A DNA stretch of 34,793 bases from Flavobacteriales bacterium (GTDB lineage Bacteria > Bacteroidota > Bacteroidia > Flavobacteriales_D > Crocinitomicaceae), in contig CANCQX010000014.1 of the NCBI GenBank assembly GCA_947380375.1, forward strand, positions 1 through 34,793. The letters run 5' to 3'. The position numbers and the translations under genes were made by a program. Below, in pieces: positions 21,342 through 29,970 of the stretch (the first letter of the stretch is position 1; every line of letters starts with the position of its first letter). The notes beneath the pieces were generated by a model. That model made no database searches, was not told the DNA's origin, and was given only the letters and a program-made list of their open reading frames with translations.

Positions 21342-24300
21342 ATGGGAACAAATAAAAAATATTGGAAAGGTATTGAAGAGTTAAATCAAACTCCAGAATT
21401 CCTTGAGACGATAGATAAAGAATTTGCTCAAGAAATGTCTGTTCAAGAATTTCTTGGAGACGACAATCTAGCAGAATCTTCGACTAATCGTCGTGATTTC
21501 ATGAAATTTTTAGGATTTAGCGTTGCTGCAGCTACTTTAGCTGCTTGTGAAGCTCCTGTTACGAAAGCAATTCCTTACGTAATTAAACCTGAAAACGTAA
21601 CTCCAGGTATGCCGACTTGGTATGCTTCAACTTACTATGATGGTAATACGTATGCTAGTATTCTTGTGAAAACTAGAGAAGGTAGACCAATTTATATTAA
21701 AGGAAATGCTGATTATGGTGTTTCTAAAGGGGCTGTTAATGCTCAAATTATTGCATCCGTTTTAGGATTGTATGAAGGTTCAAGACTTCAAAATCCTACA
21801 ATAAATGGAGTTGATAAAGATTGGTCAAAAGTTGATTCAACTATTAAAAGTGAATTATCTGCAATTGCTGCTAAAAAAGGTAAAATTGTATTAGTTTCTG
21901 ATACAATTATAAGTCCTTCTATTCAAGGTAGTATAGCAAGTTTGGCTACATCATTAGGTTCTACTGTTGAATCTCCTGTTTTTGAACACGTTCAATACGA
22001 TGCTGTTTCATATTCAGGTATTAGATTAGCTAATTTAGCTTCATTTGGATTAAATGTTATTCCTGATTATAATTTTGCAAATGCAAAAACAATTGTTAGT
22101 ATTGGAGCCGATTTCTTAGGTTCTTGGTTACTTTCAACTCAATATCAATCAGAATACTTAATAAATAGAAATCCAGATGCTGAATGGATGTCAAGACATT
22201 TCCAATTTGAAACGGTAATGTCATTGACTGGATCAAATGCTGATTATAGAGCAATGATTAAACCATCAGAACAAGCAAATGTTTTAGCATATATCTTAAA
22301 AGGTTTTGGAGTTGATTCAGGTGTTTCTTCTAAGTTATCAGATGATGTTCGTAAAAAAGCAGACGAAGCAATTAGATCATTAAAAGCTTCTAAATCTGAA
22401 TCATTAGTTGTTGCTGGATCGAATAATAAATCAGTTCAAATTTTAGTTAATAAACTGAATAGTCATCTTGGTGCTTATACAAAAACTATAAACATTAACA
22501 ATCCAGTTAATTTATTCAAATCTGAGGATGAGAAAATGAATAAATTGGTTCAGGATGTTATAGCTGGAAAAGGTCCTGATGCAATCTTGTTTTATGGAGC
22601 TAACCCTGTTTATACATTGTCAAATGGTGAACAATTTTCAAAAGCTTTATCTAAAATTAAATTAACGGTTTCTTTTGCATCTCATGCCGATGAAACTGCT
22701 TCAAAATGTAAATTTGTTTGTCCTGATCACCATGCGTTAGAATCTTGGAATGATTACAATCCAAAATTAAATCATTACGCAGTTGCTCAGCCAACTATTA
22801 GACCTTTATACAATACTGCTGCTTTTGCTGAATCTTTATTGGTTTGGGCTGGTAAATCTACTAGAGGTGGAAAAGATTCTAAAGTTGTTTACGATGCAAT
22901 GCAAGCTAATTGGGAATTAACAGGTTTCCCAATGCAAACTGAGTACAAAGATTTCCATACTTATTGGAGTATGGCTATTCATAATAGTTGTGTAGAAACA
23001 ATTGTTGTTCCTGCTTCAGCACCTTTATTTATTGAAGGATCTTTAGCTGGTTTAACAAGTAATTTACCTAAAGGTAATGGTACTGAAATCGTTCTTTACC
23101 AAAAAATTGGTATAGGTTTAGGTGTTCAAACTAATAATCCTTGGTTACAAGAGTTACCAGATCCAATTTCTAAAGTTACTTGGGATAACTATATTACGAT
23201 GAATCCTTCAGAAATGAAAGGAACTTATCAAACTATTTTTGATCAAGAAACAGGTTTGAATATGGCGACTGTAAAAGTTGGTTCAAATCAAGTTTCATTA
23301 CCAGTTTATCCTTCACCAGGACAAACTCCAGGTACAATTGGTATTGCACTTGGTTATGGTAGAGGAGCTAACGGAGAGAAAATCGGTAAAGCAGCATTTC
23401 AAACAAAAGAATACGGTGGACATGTAATGAATGAAAATGGAAATCCTGCTCCAATTGGTGCAAATGTTTTTCCATTCACTAAATTTGAACATGGTACATT
23501 AAGTCATGATATTTCAGGTTCTTTAACAAAAATTGAAGGTTTATATCCAATTGCGGCTACTCAAATTCACCATACGGTGATGGGACGTTACTCAATTGTA
23601 CGTGAAACAACTTTCGATATATATAAATCTAAAGATAGAACAGCTTTTAATCCTGAGCATTTATTATCTGTAATGGATAAAGATGGTAATCACGTTAAAA
23701 TGCCTGTTGGTGAAGCAGATCTTTGGGAAGCTCATCCTGTTGAACATATTGGTCACCGTTGGGGAATGACAATCGATTTGTCTTCTTGTATCGGTTGTGG
23801 ATCTTGTTTGGTTTCTTGTCAATCTGAAAATAACGTTCCAGTTGTTGGTAAAGATGAAGTAAGAAGAGGGCGCGAAATGCACTGGATTCGTATTGACAGA
23901 TATTTCGCTTCTGATGAAGAAGTAGCTGTAGGTACTAGAAAAGGTGAAATAGATTACCACAATGCTGAAATTGCTTCAGTTAATCCTAAGGTAGTTCATA
24001 TGCCTATGTTGTGTCATCATTGTAATCATGCTCCTTGTGAGACTGTTTGTCCTGTTGCTGCAACAAACCATAGTAATGAAGGTTTAAATCAAATGGCTTA
24101 TAACAGATGTATTGGTACAAGATATTGTGCAAATAACTGTCCTTATAAAGTACGTCGTTTTAACTGGTTTAATTATCCTTCTTATAAAAAATTCACAGAA
24201 GTTAATCCTGCACAAGATGATTTAGGTCGTATGGTGTTAAATCCTGATGTTACTGTTCGTACACGTGGAGTTATGGAGAAATGTTCTTTCTGTGTTCAAA

Positions 24301-24626
24301 GAATTCAAGCTACTAAATTAGAAGCTAAAAAAGACGGTACTCCTGTTCAAGATGGATCACTTGCTACTGCTTGTTCAGAGTCTTGTCCTACTAACGCAAT
24401 AATCGTTGGTGACTGGAATGATATTCAATCAAAAGTTCGTAAAAGTTCTACAGATGATCGTGCTTATCAAGCATTAGAAGAAGTAGGTACTAAACCTAAT
24501 ATCTGGTATAAAGTGAAAGTTAGAAACGAACACAATCCGGAATTAAATACTCTTCAAAAAGAAACTGAGGTTGCACACCATGGTGGAAAAGTTGAAGGAC
24601 ATGGAGAAAAAAAGAGTCATCATTAA
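21342..24626 (+). CDS. actB: Alternative complex III subunit B, molybdopterin-enzyme-like plus Fe-S domains
   Basis: A 1094-residue peripheral periplasmic subunit. The N-terminal region has a twin-arginine motif RRDFMKFLGF (Arg50-Arg51) followed by a hydrophobic stretch ending in a lipobox-like LAAC (Cys69), pointing to Tat export and lipid anchoring. The large middle part resembles a molybdopterin oxidoreductase; in known ACIII this domain holds no cofactor. The C-terminal ferredoxin-like part has CIGCGSCLVSC (816-826), CHHCNHAPCETVCP (891-904), CIGTRYCANNCPYKVRRFNW (923 on) and CSFCVQR plus CSESCPTNAI, enough for the expected 3Fe-4S/4Fe-4S set. It takes electrons from the quinol site in ActC and passes them to ActA. 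The protein ends in a His-rich tail (AHHGGKVEGHGEKKSHH). Confidence 0.95.
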   Translation: MGTNKKYWKGIEELNQTPEFLETIDKEFAQEMSVQEFLGDDNLAESSTNRRDFMKFLGFSVAAATLAACEAPVTKAIPYVIKPENVTPGMPTWYASTYYDGNTYASILVKTREGRPIYIKGNADYGVSKGAVNAQIIASVLGLYEGSRLQNPTINGVDKDWSKVDSTIKSELSAIAAKKGKIVLVSDTIISPSIQGSIASLATSLGSTVESPVFEHVQYDAVSYSGIRLANLASFGLNVIPDYNFANAKTIVSIGADFLGSWLLSTQYQSEYLINRNPDAEWMSRHFQFETVMSLTGSNADYRAMIKPSEQANVLAYILKGFGVDSGVSSKLSDDVRKKADEAIRSLKASKSESLVVAGSNNKSVQILVNKLNSHLGAYTKTININNPVNLFKSEDEKMNKLVQDVIAGKGPDAILFYGANPVYTLSNGEQFSKALSKIKLTVSFASHADETASKCKFVCPDHHALESWNDYNPKLNHYAVAQPTIRPLYNTAAFAESLLVWAGKSTRGGKDSKVVYDAMQANWELTGFPMQTEYKDFHTYWSMAIHNSCVETIVVPASAPLFIEGSLAGLTSNLPKGNGTEIVLYQKIGIGLGVQTNNPWLQELPDPISKVTWDNYITMNPSEMKGTYQTIFDQETGLNMATVKVGSNQVSLPVYPSPGQTPGTIGIALGYGRGANGEKIGKAAFQTKEYGGHVMNENGNPAPIGANVFPFTKFEHGTLSHDISGSLTKIEGLYPIAATQIHHTVMGRYSIVRETTFDIYKSKDRTAFNPEHLLSVMDKDGNHVKMPVGEADLWEAHPVEHIGHRWGMTIDLSSCIGCGSCLVSCQSENNVPVVGKDEVRRGREMHWIRIDRYFASDEEVAVGTRKGEIDYHNAEIASVNPKVVHMPMLCHHCNHAPCETVCPVAATNHSNEGLNQMAYNRCIGTRYCANNCPYKVRRFNWFNYPSYKKFTEVNPAQDDLGRMVLNPDVTVRTRGVMEKCSFCVQRIQATKLEAKKDGTPVQDGSLATACSESCPTNAIIVGDWNDIQSKVRKSSTDDRAYQALEEVGTKPNIWYKVKVRNEHNPELNTLQKETEVAHHGGKVEGHGEKKSHH

Positions 24627-24645
24627 TTGAATAAATACAATTGTA

Positions 24646-26088
24646 ATGCATAAGGAAGCGGCAATTAGAGAACCCCTCATTTTAGGACACAAATCGTATC
24701 ACGATGTAACGGAAGACGTTTGTAAGTCAATTGAGGACAATGCACCAAGAATGTGGTATATACTTTTTGGTATTGCTTTAATTATTGGTCTATACGGAGT
24801 TGGATGTATCGCCTACCTTTTAGGTACTGGTATTGGTGTCTGGGGATTGAATAAAACTGTTGGATGGGCGTGGGATATCACGAACTTCGTTTGGTGGGTT
24901 GGTATTGGTCATGCTGGTACCTTAATTTCTGCAGTATTGTTATTATTCCGTCAAAAATGGAGGATGGCGATAAACCGTTCTGCAGAGGCGATGACTATTT
25001 TCGCTGTATTTATGGCGGGTACATTTCCTTTGATTCACATGGGCCGTTTATGGGTTGGTTATTGGACAATGCCTTTGCCGAATCAATTTGGTTCACTTTG
25101 GGTAAACTTTAATTCACCTTTACTTTGGGACGTTTTTGCAATATCTACTTATTTATCTGTATCACTTGTTTTTTGGTACATTGGTTTAATTCCTGATTTT
25201 GCTACAATTCGTGATAGAGCGAAAAGACCTATTCCTAAAAGAATGTATAGTATGCTTGCATTTGGTTGGTCAGGTAGAGCTAAAAACTGGAATCGTTTTG
25301 AGTTAGTTTCTTTAGTTTTAGCTGGTGTTGCTACTCCTTTAGTATTCTCAGTTCACTCTATTGTATCTTTTGACTTTGCTACATCAGTTATACCTGGATG
25401 GCACACAACAATTTTCCCTCCATACTTTGTTGCTGGTGCGGTATTCTCTGGATTTGCTATGGTTCAAACTTTGATGCTCGTGATGAGAAAAGCTATGGGT
25501 TTAGAAGCTTATATTCATGTTCGTCACGTTGAGTACATGAACATTGTAATTATGGTTACTGGTTCTATTGTAGGTGTTGCTTATTTAACTGAATTATTTG
25601 TTTCTTGGTATTCAGGTGTTGAATATGAGCAATATGCTTTCATTAATAGAGCTACTGGACCTTACTGGTGGGCTTACTGGTCGATGATGACTTGCAACGT
25701 AATTTCTCCTCAATTAATGTGGATTAGATCATTGAGAAGAAGTTTAGTTTTCACTTTTATTATTTCTATTGTTGTAAATATCGGTATGTGGTTTGAACGT
25801 TACGTTATTATCGTTACTTCATTACACAGAGATTATTTACCATCTTCTTGGACAATGCATTTCCCAAGTCATATTGATTTAGGTGTTTATGTTGGAACAA
25901 TAGGTTTATTTTTTGTATTCTTTTTATTGTTTGCTCGTTTCTTTCCTGTGTTGGCTTTAAATGAGGTTAAAACAATTTTGAAATCTTCAGGTGAATCATA
26001 TAAAAATGCACCAAGTCATGGACATGATAATCATGGTCATTCAGATCACGGACACATAGAAGATAATACTAATTCAAACAATCAATAA
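24646..26088 (+). CDS. actC: Alternative complex III subunit C, NrfD-like quinol-binding membrane protein
   Basis: A 480-residue polytopic protein with about 10 membrane helices. It starts with REPLILGHKSYHDVTEDVCKSIE, the usual ActC N-terminus. It shows NrfD/PsrC-type features: WDITNFVWWVGIGHAGTLISAVLLLFRQKWR and GWHTTIFPPYFVAGAVFSGFAMV. In known ACIII, ActC holds the menaquinol oxidation site beside the ActB Fe-S cluster and may contribute to proton translocation. A His-rich C-terminus (HGHDNHGHSDHGH) follows the last helix. It starts 19 nt after actB and ends 7 nt before actD. The length and order match Bacteroidota act operons. Confidence 0.94.
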   Translation: MHKEAAIREPLILGHKSYHDVTEDVCKSIEDNAPRMWYILFGIALIIGLYGVGCIAYLLGTGIGVWGLNKTVGWAWDITNFVWWVGIGHAGTLISAVLLLFRQKWRMAINRSAEAMTIFAVFMAGTFPLIHMGRLWVGYWTMPLPNQFGSLWVNFNSPLLWDVFAISTYLSVSLVFWYIGLIPDFATIRDRAKRPIPKRMYSMLAFGWSGRAKNWNRFELVSLVLAGVATPLVFSVHSIVSFDFATSVIPGWHTTIFPPYFVAGAVFSGFAMVQTLMLVMRKAMGLEAYIHVRHVEYMNIVIMVTGSIVGVAYLTELFVSWYSGVEYEQYAFINRATGPYWWAYWSMMTCNVISPQLMWIRSLRRSLVFTFIISIVVNIGMWFERYVIIVTSLHRDYLPSSWTMHFPSHIDLGVYVGTIGLFFVFFLLFARFFPVLALNEVKTILKSSGESYKNAPSHGHDNHGHSDHGHIEDNTNSNNQ

Positions 26089-26095
26089 TTCAGAC

Positions 26096-26632
26096 ATGGC
26101 AGAGAAAGTTATTTATGCAATGTATGACGATGATGATGTACTTAAAGATGGTGCAAAATTATTAGTCGCAAAAGGGGTAAAGGTATCTGAAGTATTTTCT
26201 CCATTTCCAATTCACGGTATTGATCCGATTATTGGAGTTAAGCAAACACGTTTAGGTATTGTTGCTTTCCTTTTTGCAATCACTGGTACATTATTAGCAA
26301 CATATGGAATGCGTTTCTTTATGATTACTGATTGGCCGATGAATATTGGTGGTAAACCAAATGGTACATATTTAGACAATATGTTAGCTTTTGTTCCAAT
26401 TACATTTGAGTTTACAGTTTTGTGTGCAGCTCATGGTATGGCAATTACTTATTTGTTAAGAAATAAAATTTTGCCTGGTATGCCAGCACAAAATCCAGAT
26501 CCTCGTACAACTGATGATAAATTTGTTATTGAATTAAGACAATCTGAAAATTCTCAATTTTCAGAAGATGAATTACTTTCAATGTTGAAACAAACTGGAA
26601 TAATAGAAATTGATCAAAAAGAAATTAATTAA
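26096..26632 (+). CDS. actD: Alternative complex III subunit D (DUF3341 membrane protein)
   Basis: A 178-residue protein. The N-terminal soluble part begins EKVIYAMYDDDDVLKDGAKLLVAKGVKVSEVFSPFPIHGID, a conserved ActD feature. Two membrane helices follow (about 58-78 and 100-122), with GMRFFMITDWPMNIGGKPN between them, and a hydrophilic C-terminal tail ends the protein. ActD is a small structural subunit placed next to ActC; it has no cofactor. It is seven bases downstream of actC, so translational coupling is likely, and 56 nt upstream of actE. A small hairpin lies in that gap. Confidence 0.92.
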   Translation: MAEKVIYAMYDDDDVLKDGAKLLVAKGVKVSEVFSPFPIHGIDPIIGVKQTRLGIVAFLFAITGTLLATYGMRFFMITDWPMNIGGKPNGTYLDNMLAFVPITFEFTVLCAAHGMAITYLLRNKILPGMPAQNPDPRTTDDKFVIELRQSENSQFSEDELLSMLKQTGIIEIDQKEIN

Positions 26633-26641
26633 TTTGCCATA

Positions 26642-26657
26642 AACACTGAGAAGTGTT
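26642..26657 (+). other. Small hairpin between actD and actE
   Basis: AACACT (26642-26647), loop GAGA, AGTGTT (26652-26657). This is the widest gap in the operon (56 nt), and the stem could slow RNases or mark a processing point. There is no T-tract, so it is not a terminator. Confidence 0.35.
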
Positions 26658-26688
26658 GTGTCTGACAAAATTAAACTTATAAAGACAG

Positions 26689-27426
26689 ATGAAAATTAAA
26701 TTCAAGGCAATAGCAAGTTTAGCACTAGTTGCAGCGTCTACATTTATTTTAGGCTCTTGCACTTCTAATGCTGATAGCTCTGGAACAGAGTATATGCCAG
26801 ATATGTATAGATCTCCAGCTATTGAACCATATGTAGATTATGGTGAAATTAGAGGAAAAGAGAATGAAGGTGTAAAAGGTAGAATATCTGCTTTAGTACC
26901 TCCTGCAAATACAATACCTTATTATGGTACTGACTCTGCAAAAGTTCATTTAATGTTACCATATTTCCGTAAGGCAAATGAAGCATTTAAGTTAACTCAC
27001 GGAATGTACGGATCTCGTTTATCTGCTAACGATGAATATCTTATGGCGGTTAATGATTTAAATCCTTACAAATTAACTGCTGATAATTCGGAAGCTATCT
27101 TCAAAAAAGGAAAGGAACTATTTACTGCAAATTGTGCTCATTGTCATGGTGAAAAAGGAGATGGTAATGGTCCTATGGTTGTAAGTGGTGCTTATGCAGG
27201 TGTTCCTAATTATACAACTGTATTAGCAACTGAAGGTCAAATGTTTTATTCTATCTATTATGGAAAAGGTGCAATGGGTTCTCATTCTTCTATGTTGGAT
27301 AAAAAAGAAATATGGACATTAGTTCATTATGTTAAGAAGTTTCAAAATTCAGCTTATGGAACTTTTGCAGCAGATGGTTCTACTGTGGCTACAGCTGTTG
27401 TAGCTGATACTACTAAAAAATTATAA
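26689..27426 (+). CDS. actE: Alternative complex III subunit E, monoheme cytochrome c lipoprotein
   Basis: A 245-residue lipoprotein: a signal peptide followed by LGSC with the lipidated Cys24. One haem motif CAHCH (Cys149-His153) lies in ELFTANCAHCHGEKGDGNGPMVVSG, and a Met near residue 196 in YYGKGAMGSHSSML is the likely sixth ligand. The preceding region (YGTDSAKVHLMLPYF, YGSRLSANDEYLMAVNDLNPYKLT) is typical of ActE. It is held to the membrane by its lipid and shuttles or passes electrons from ActA towards CuA of the oxidase. The operon position between actD and actF is the usual one. Confidence 0.93.
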   Translation: MKIKFKAIASLALVAASTFILGSCTSNADSSGTEYMPDMYRSPAIEPYVDYGEIRGKENEGVKGRISALVPPANTIPYYGTDSAKVHLMLPYFRKANEAFKLTHGMYGSRLSANDEYLMAVNDLNPYKLTADNSEAIFKKGKELFTANCAHCHGEKGDGNGPMVVSGAYAGVPNYTTVLATEGQMFYSIYYGKGAMGSHSSMLDKKEIWTLVHYVKKFQNSAYGTFAADGSTVATAVVADTTKKL

Positions 27427-27459
27427 GCTACTCAAAAATTAACACATTAACGAAAGAAG

Positions 27460-28662
27460 ATGGAATTCAAAATATCAAATAAATCTAAGACGCTAACAAA
27501 TGTCCTTTTAGGAGTAGGTGTTTTATTTACTGCAATTGGGATATTTTCAAATGTAGGAGAGCATAATCTTGTTCAACGTATTATGGCGAACGGATTAATT
27601 AATGGTTTTTATTTCTTTGCTATTGGTTTAGGAGCTTTATTTTTCCTTGCTTTACAATATGCAACAGAAACAGGATGGTATGCATCAATTAAAAGAGTTA
27701 TTGAAGCTGTAGCTGGTTTCTTACCTTATGGTATGGGTATTTTAGCCGCAGTACTTCTTATAATAACTTTTATGGATGGGGCTCATATTTATTTATGGAT
27801 GGATCCTGAAACTACAAATCCAGCATCTCATCATTATGATGAAATAATTGATGGTAAGTCTGCTTATTTGAATAAATTGTTTTTCTGGATTAGAACTGCA
27901 GCTTATTTTACAGTTTATTTTATTTATTGGAGAGGTTTCAGAAATCGTTCATTACAAGAAGATAAAGTTGGAGGTACTGAAATTCACTTTTTGAATTATA
28001 GAAAATCAGCTGTTTTTTTAGTTTTCTTTGCTGTATTCAGCTCTTCTTCTGCTTGGGATTGGTTAATGTCAATTGATGTTCATTGGTTTTCTACATTGTA
28101 TGGATGGTATTGTTTTGCAGGTATGTGGTGTTCAGCAATGACTGTTTTAGTTATGTTAACTATTTTTCTTAAGAAACAAGGTTATTTACCAAATGTAAAT
28201 GATAGTCATATACATGATTTAGGTAAATGGACATTTGCTACTTCTTTCTTATGGTCGTACTTATGGTTTTCTCAATTTATGTTGATTTGGTATGCTAATT
28301 TAGGTGAAGAGGTTGTTTATTACATGACACGTATCGAGCATTACAAATTCTTATATTTTGGAATGTTCTTCATTAACTTTGCATTTCCAATGGTTGTTTT
28401 AATGTCTAGAGAAGCTAAACGTCATGCTGGAATTTTAACTTTTGTTGGTGTAATAATTTTAATAGGTCATTGGTTAGATGTTTATATTCTTGTTTCTGCA
28501 GGTTCTATGGGTGCTAAAGCTTCTATAGGATTCTTAGAAATTGGTTTAGCTTTAGTTGGAGCTGGTTTTTTTATTCGCACAATTTTGAAAAATTTAACTA
28601 AAGCACCTTTAACACCGGTTAATCACCCGTTCTTGGACGAGAGTATTCACCACGAGATTTAA
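27460..28662 (+). CDS. actF: Alternative complex III subunit F, NrfD-like membrane protein
   Basis: A 400-residue protein with about 10 membrane helices, homologous in pattern to ActC but shorter. Characteristic segments are NGFYFFAIGLGALFFLALQYATETGWYASIKRV, the loop with YLWMDPETTNPASHHYDEIIDGKSAYLNKLFFWIRT, SSSAWDWLMSIDVHWFSTLYGWY and WSYLWFSQFMLIWYANLGEE. In ACIII, ActF packs against ActC; quinol is thought to be oxidised at ActC, while ActF may contribute a proton path. It is 33 nt after actE and 28 nt before coxB. Confidence 0.94.
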   Translation: MEFKISNKSKTLTNVLLGVGVLFTAIGIFSNVGEHNLVQRIMANGLINGFYFFAIGLGALFFLALQYATETGWYASIKRVIEAVAGFLPYGMGILAAVLLIITFMDGAHIYLWMDPETTNPASHHYDEIIDGKSAYLNKLFFWIRTAAYFTVYFIYWRGFRNRSLQEDKVGGTEIHFLNYRKSAVFLVFFAVFSSSSAWDWLMSIDVHWFSTLYGWYCFAGMWCSAMTVLVMLTIFLKKQGYLPNVNDSHIHDLGKWTFATSFLWSYLWFSQFMLIWYANLGEEVVYYMTRIEHYKFLYFGMFFINFAFPMVVLMSREAKRHAGILTFVGVIILIGHWLDVYILVSAGSMGAKASIGFLEIGLALVGAGFFIRTILKNLTKAPLTPVNHPFLDESIHHEI

Positions 28663-28690
28663 TAGTATATTTATCACAGTCAAATAAATA

Positions 28691-29938
28691 ATGATGGGAA
28701 GCAAATTAATTGCATTGATCGTAATAGTACTTGGAGTTATAGCAATAGCACAATTAGTACGTCTATATGAACTTTCTTCTAAGTTAAGAAATGAAGGAGA
28801 ACATGAAACTAACAGTCGTGATAACAGGTTGAATGCTCGTATGATGCTTGTTTTTATGGGATTCTTATTTTTAGGATTCATTTATTTAATGTTAAAATAT
28901 GGTTGGACAGGTATGGGTGAAGCTGCATCTGTTCATGGTAGAGAAACTGATTGGCTATTAAACATTAATTTTATATTAATAATTGTTGTTTTCTATATAA
29001 CTAACGCTCTTTTATTTTCTTTCGCTTATAAATATATTCGTAAGCCAGGTGTTAAAGCATTCTATTTTCCTCATGATAATAAATTAGAAATGATTTGGAC
29101 AGTTGTTCCTGCAATTGTTTTAGCTATTATTATCATTTTAGGTTTACGTAGTTGGAATACAATTACTGATGAAGCTGTTAAAGAATCTATTAATATTGAA
29201 TTATTTTCTAAACAATTTGATTGGACTGCACGTTATTCAGGTGATGATAATACGTTAGGAAAATTTGATTATAAATTAACTACTGATAATAATGAATTAG
29301 GTTTAATGACTACTAATACTATTGATACTGCAATTTTTCAAATGGAGAATGGTGTTTCAGGTATTAAAGTTTTAGAGAATAAAATTAATGATAAGAAAAT
29401 CATTTTAGTTCCTGAGGAGCGTCAAAAAATGATTGTTGATTTGGAAAGAAAATCTCGTCTAATTCGTATTCTTTATCAAATGAGAGGTCATCATGATTCT
29501 AAAATAGATAAATTTGCTTGGGATGATATTATTCAAAAAGATACATTGTTTCTTTCAGAAAATCAAGAGTACGAATTTAATTTCCGTGCTAAGGATGTAA
29601 TTCATTCTGCTTATTTCCCTCATTTTAGAACACAGATGAACACTGTGCCTGGATTAACTACTCGTTTTAAATTTACTCCTGATATCACTACAAAAGATAT
29701 GAGAGTTAAAATGAATGATTCAAAATTTAATTATGTTCTTTTATGTAATAAAATTTGTGGTAGTGCTCATTATAAAATGAAAATGATAGTTGTTGTTTTA
29801 GGTAAATCTGAATTTAAAAATTGGATGGCATCTAAGAAAAAATCTTCTACTTTTAAACAAGTTTACTTCCCCGTTGTAGCACCTGCTTCACCATTAGCGG
29901 AAGTTGTAGCTGATTCAGCAGTTGTAGAAAAAATGTAA
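28691..29938 (+). CDS. coxB: Cytochrome c oxidase subunit II (CuA subunit)
   Basis: A 415-residue protein with four predicted membrane segments (about 5-25, 52-72, 85-115 and 133-157), of which the last two correspond to the usual helix pair, followed by the cupredoxin domain. CuA ligands are His305 in VIHSAYFPHFR, then Cys352, Cys356, His360 and Met363 in CNKICGSAHYKM. The residue corresponding to the Glu of the classic C-x-E-x-C, which binds Mg in mitochondrial-type enzymes, is Lys354. There is an insertion of about 100 residues between the first CuA-domain strands and His305, and no C-terminal haem motif, so the enzyme is aa3- rather than caa3-type. Electrons must come from ActA/ActE or another c cytochrome. 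It is co-transcribed with the act genes. Confidence 0.94.
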   Translation: MMGSKLIALIVIVLGVIAIAQLVRLYELSSKLRNEGEHETNSRDNRLNARMMLVFMGFLFLGFIYLMLKYGWTGMGEAASVHGRETDWLLNINFILIIVVFYITNALLFSFAYKYIRKPGVKAFYFPHDNKLEMIWTVVPAIVLAIIIILGLRSWNTITDEAVKESINIELFSKQFDWTARYSGDDNTLGKFDYKLTTDNNELGLMTTNTIDTAIFQMENGVSGIKVLENKINDKKIILVPEERQKMIVDLERKSRLIRILYQMRGHHDSKIDKFAWDDIIQKDTLFLSENQEYEFNFRAKDVIHSAYFPHFRTQMNTVPGLTTRFKFTPDITTKDMRVKMNDSKFNYVLLCNKICGSAHYKMKMIVVVLGKSEFKNWMASKKKSSTFKQVYFPVVAPASPLAEVVADSAVVEKM

Positions 29939-29970
29939 TTAATTGAATTTAAATTTAAACACAAAATAAA

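Noticed and set aside
23664-23960. 98-codon minus-strand ORF inside actB
   Set aside because: Antisense to the Fe-S region of ActB, whose codons explain its open frame.
28609-28881. 90-codon minus-strand ORF across the actF-coxB junction
   Set aside because: Antisense to two conserved genes; hydrophobic content comes from reverse reading of membrane-protein codons.
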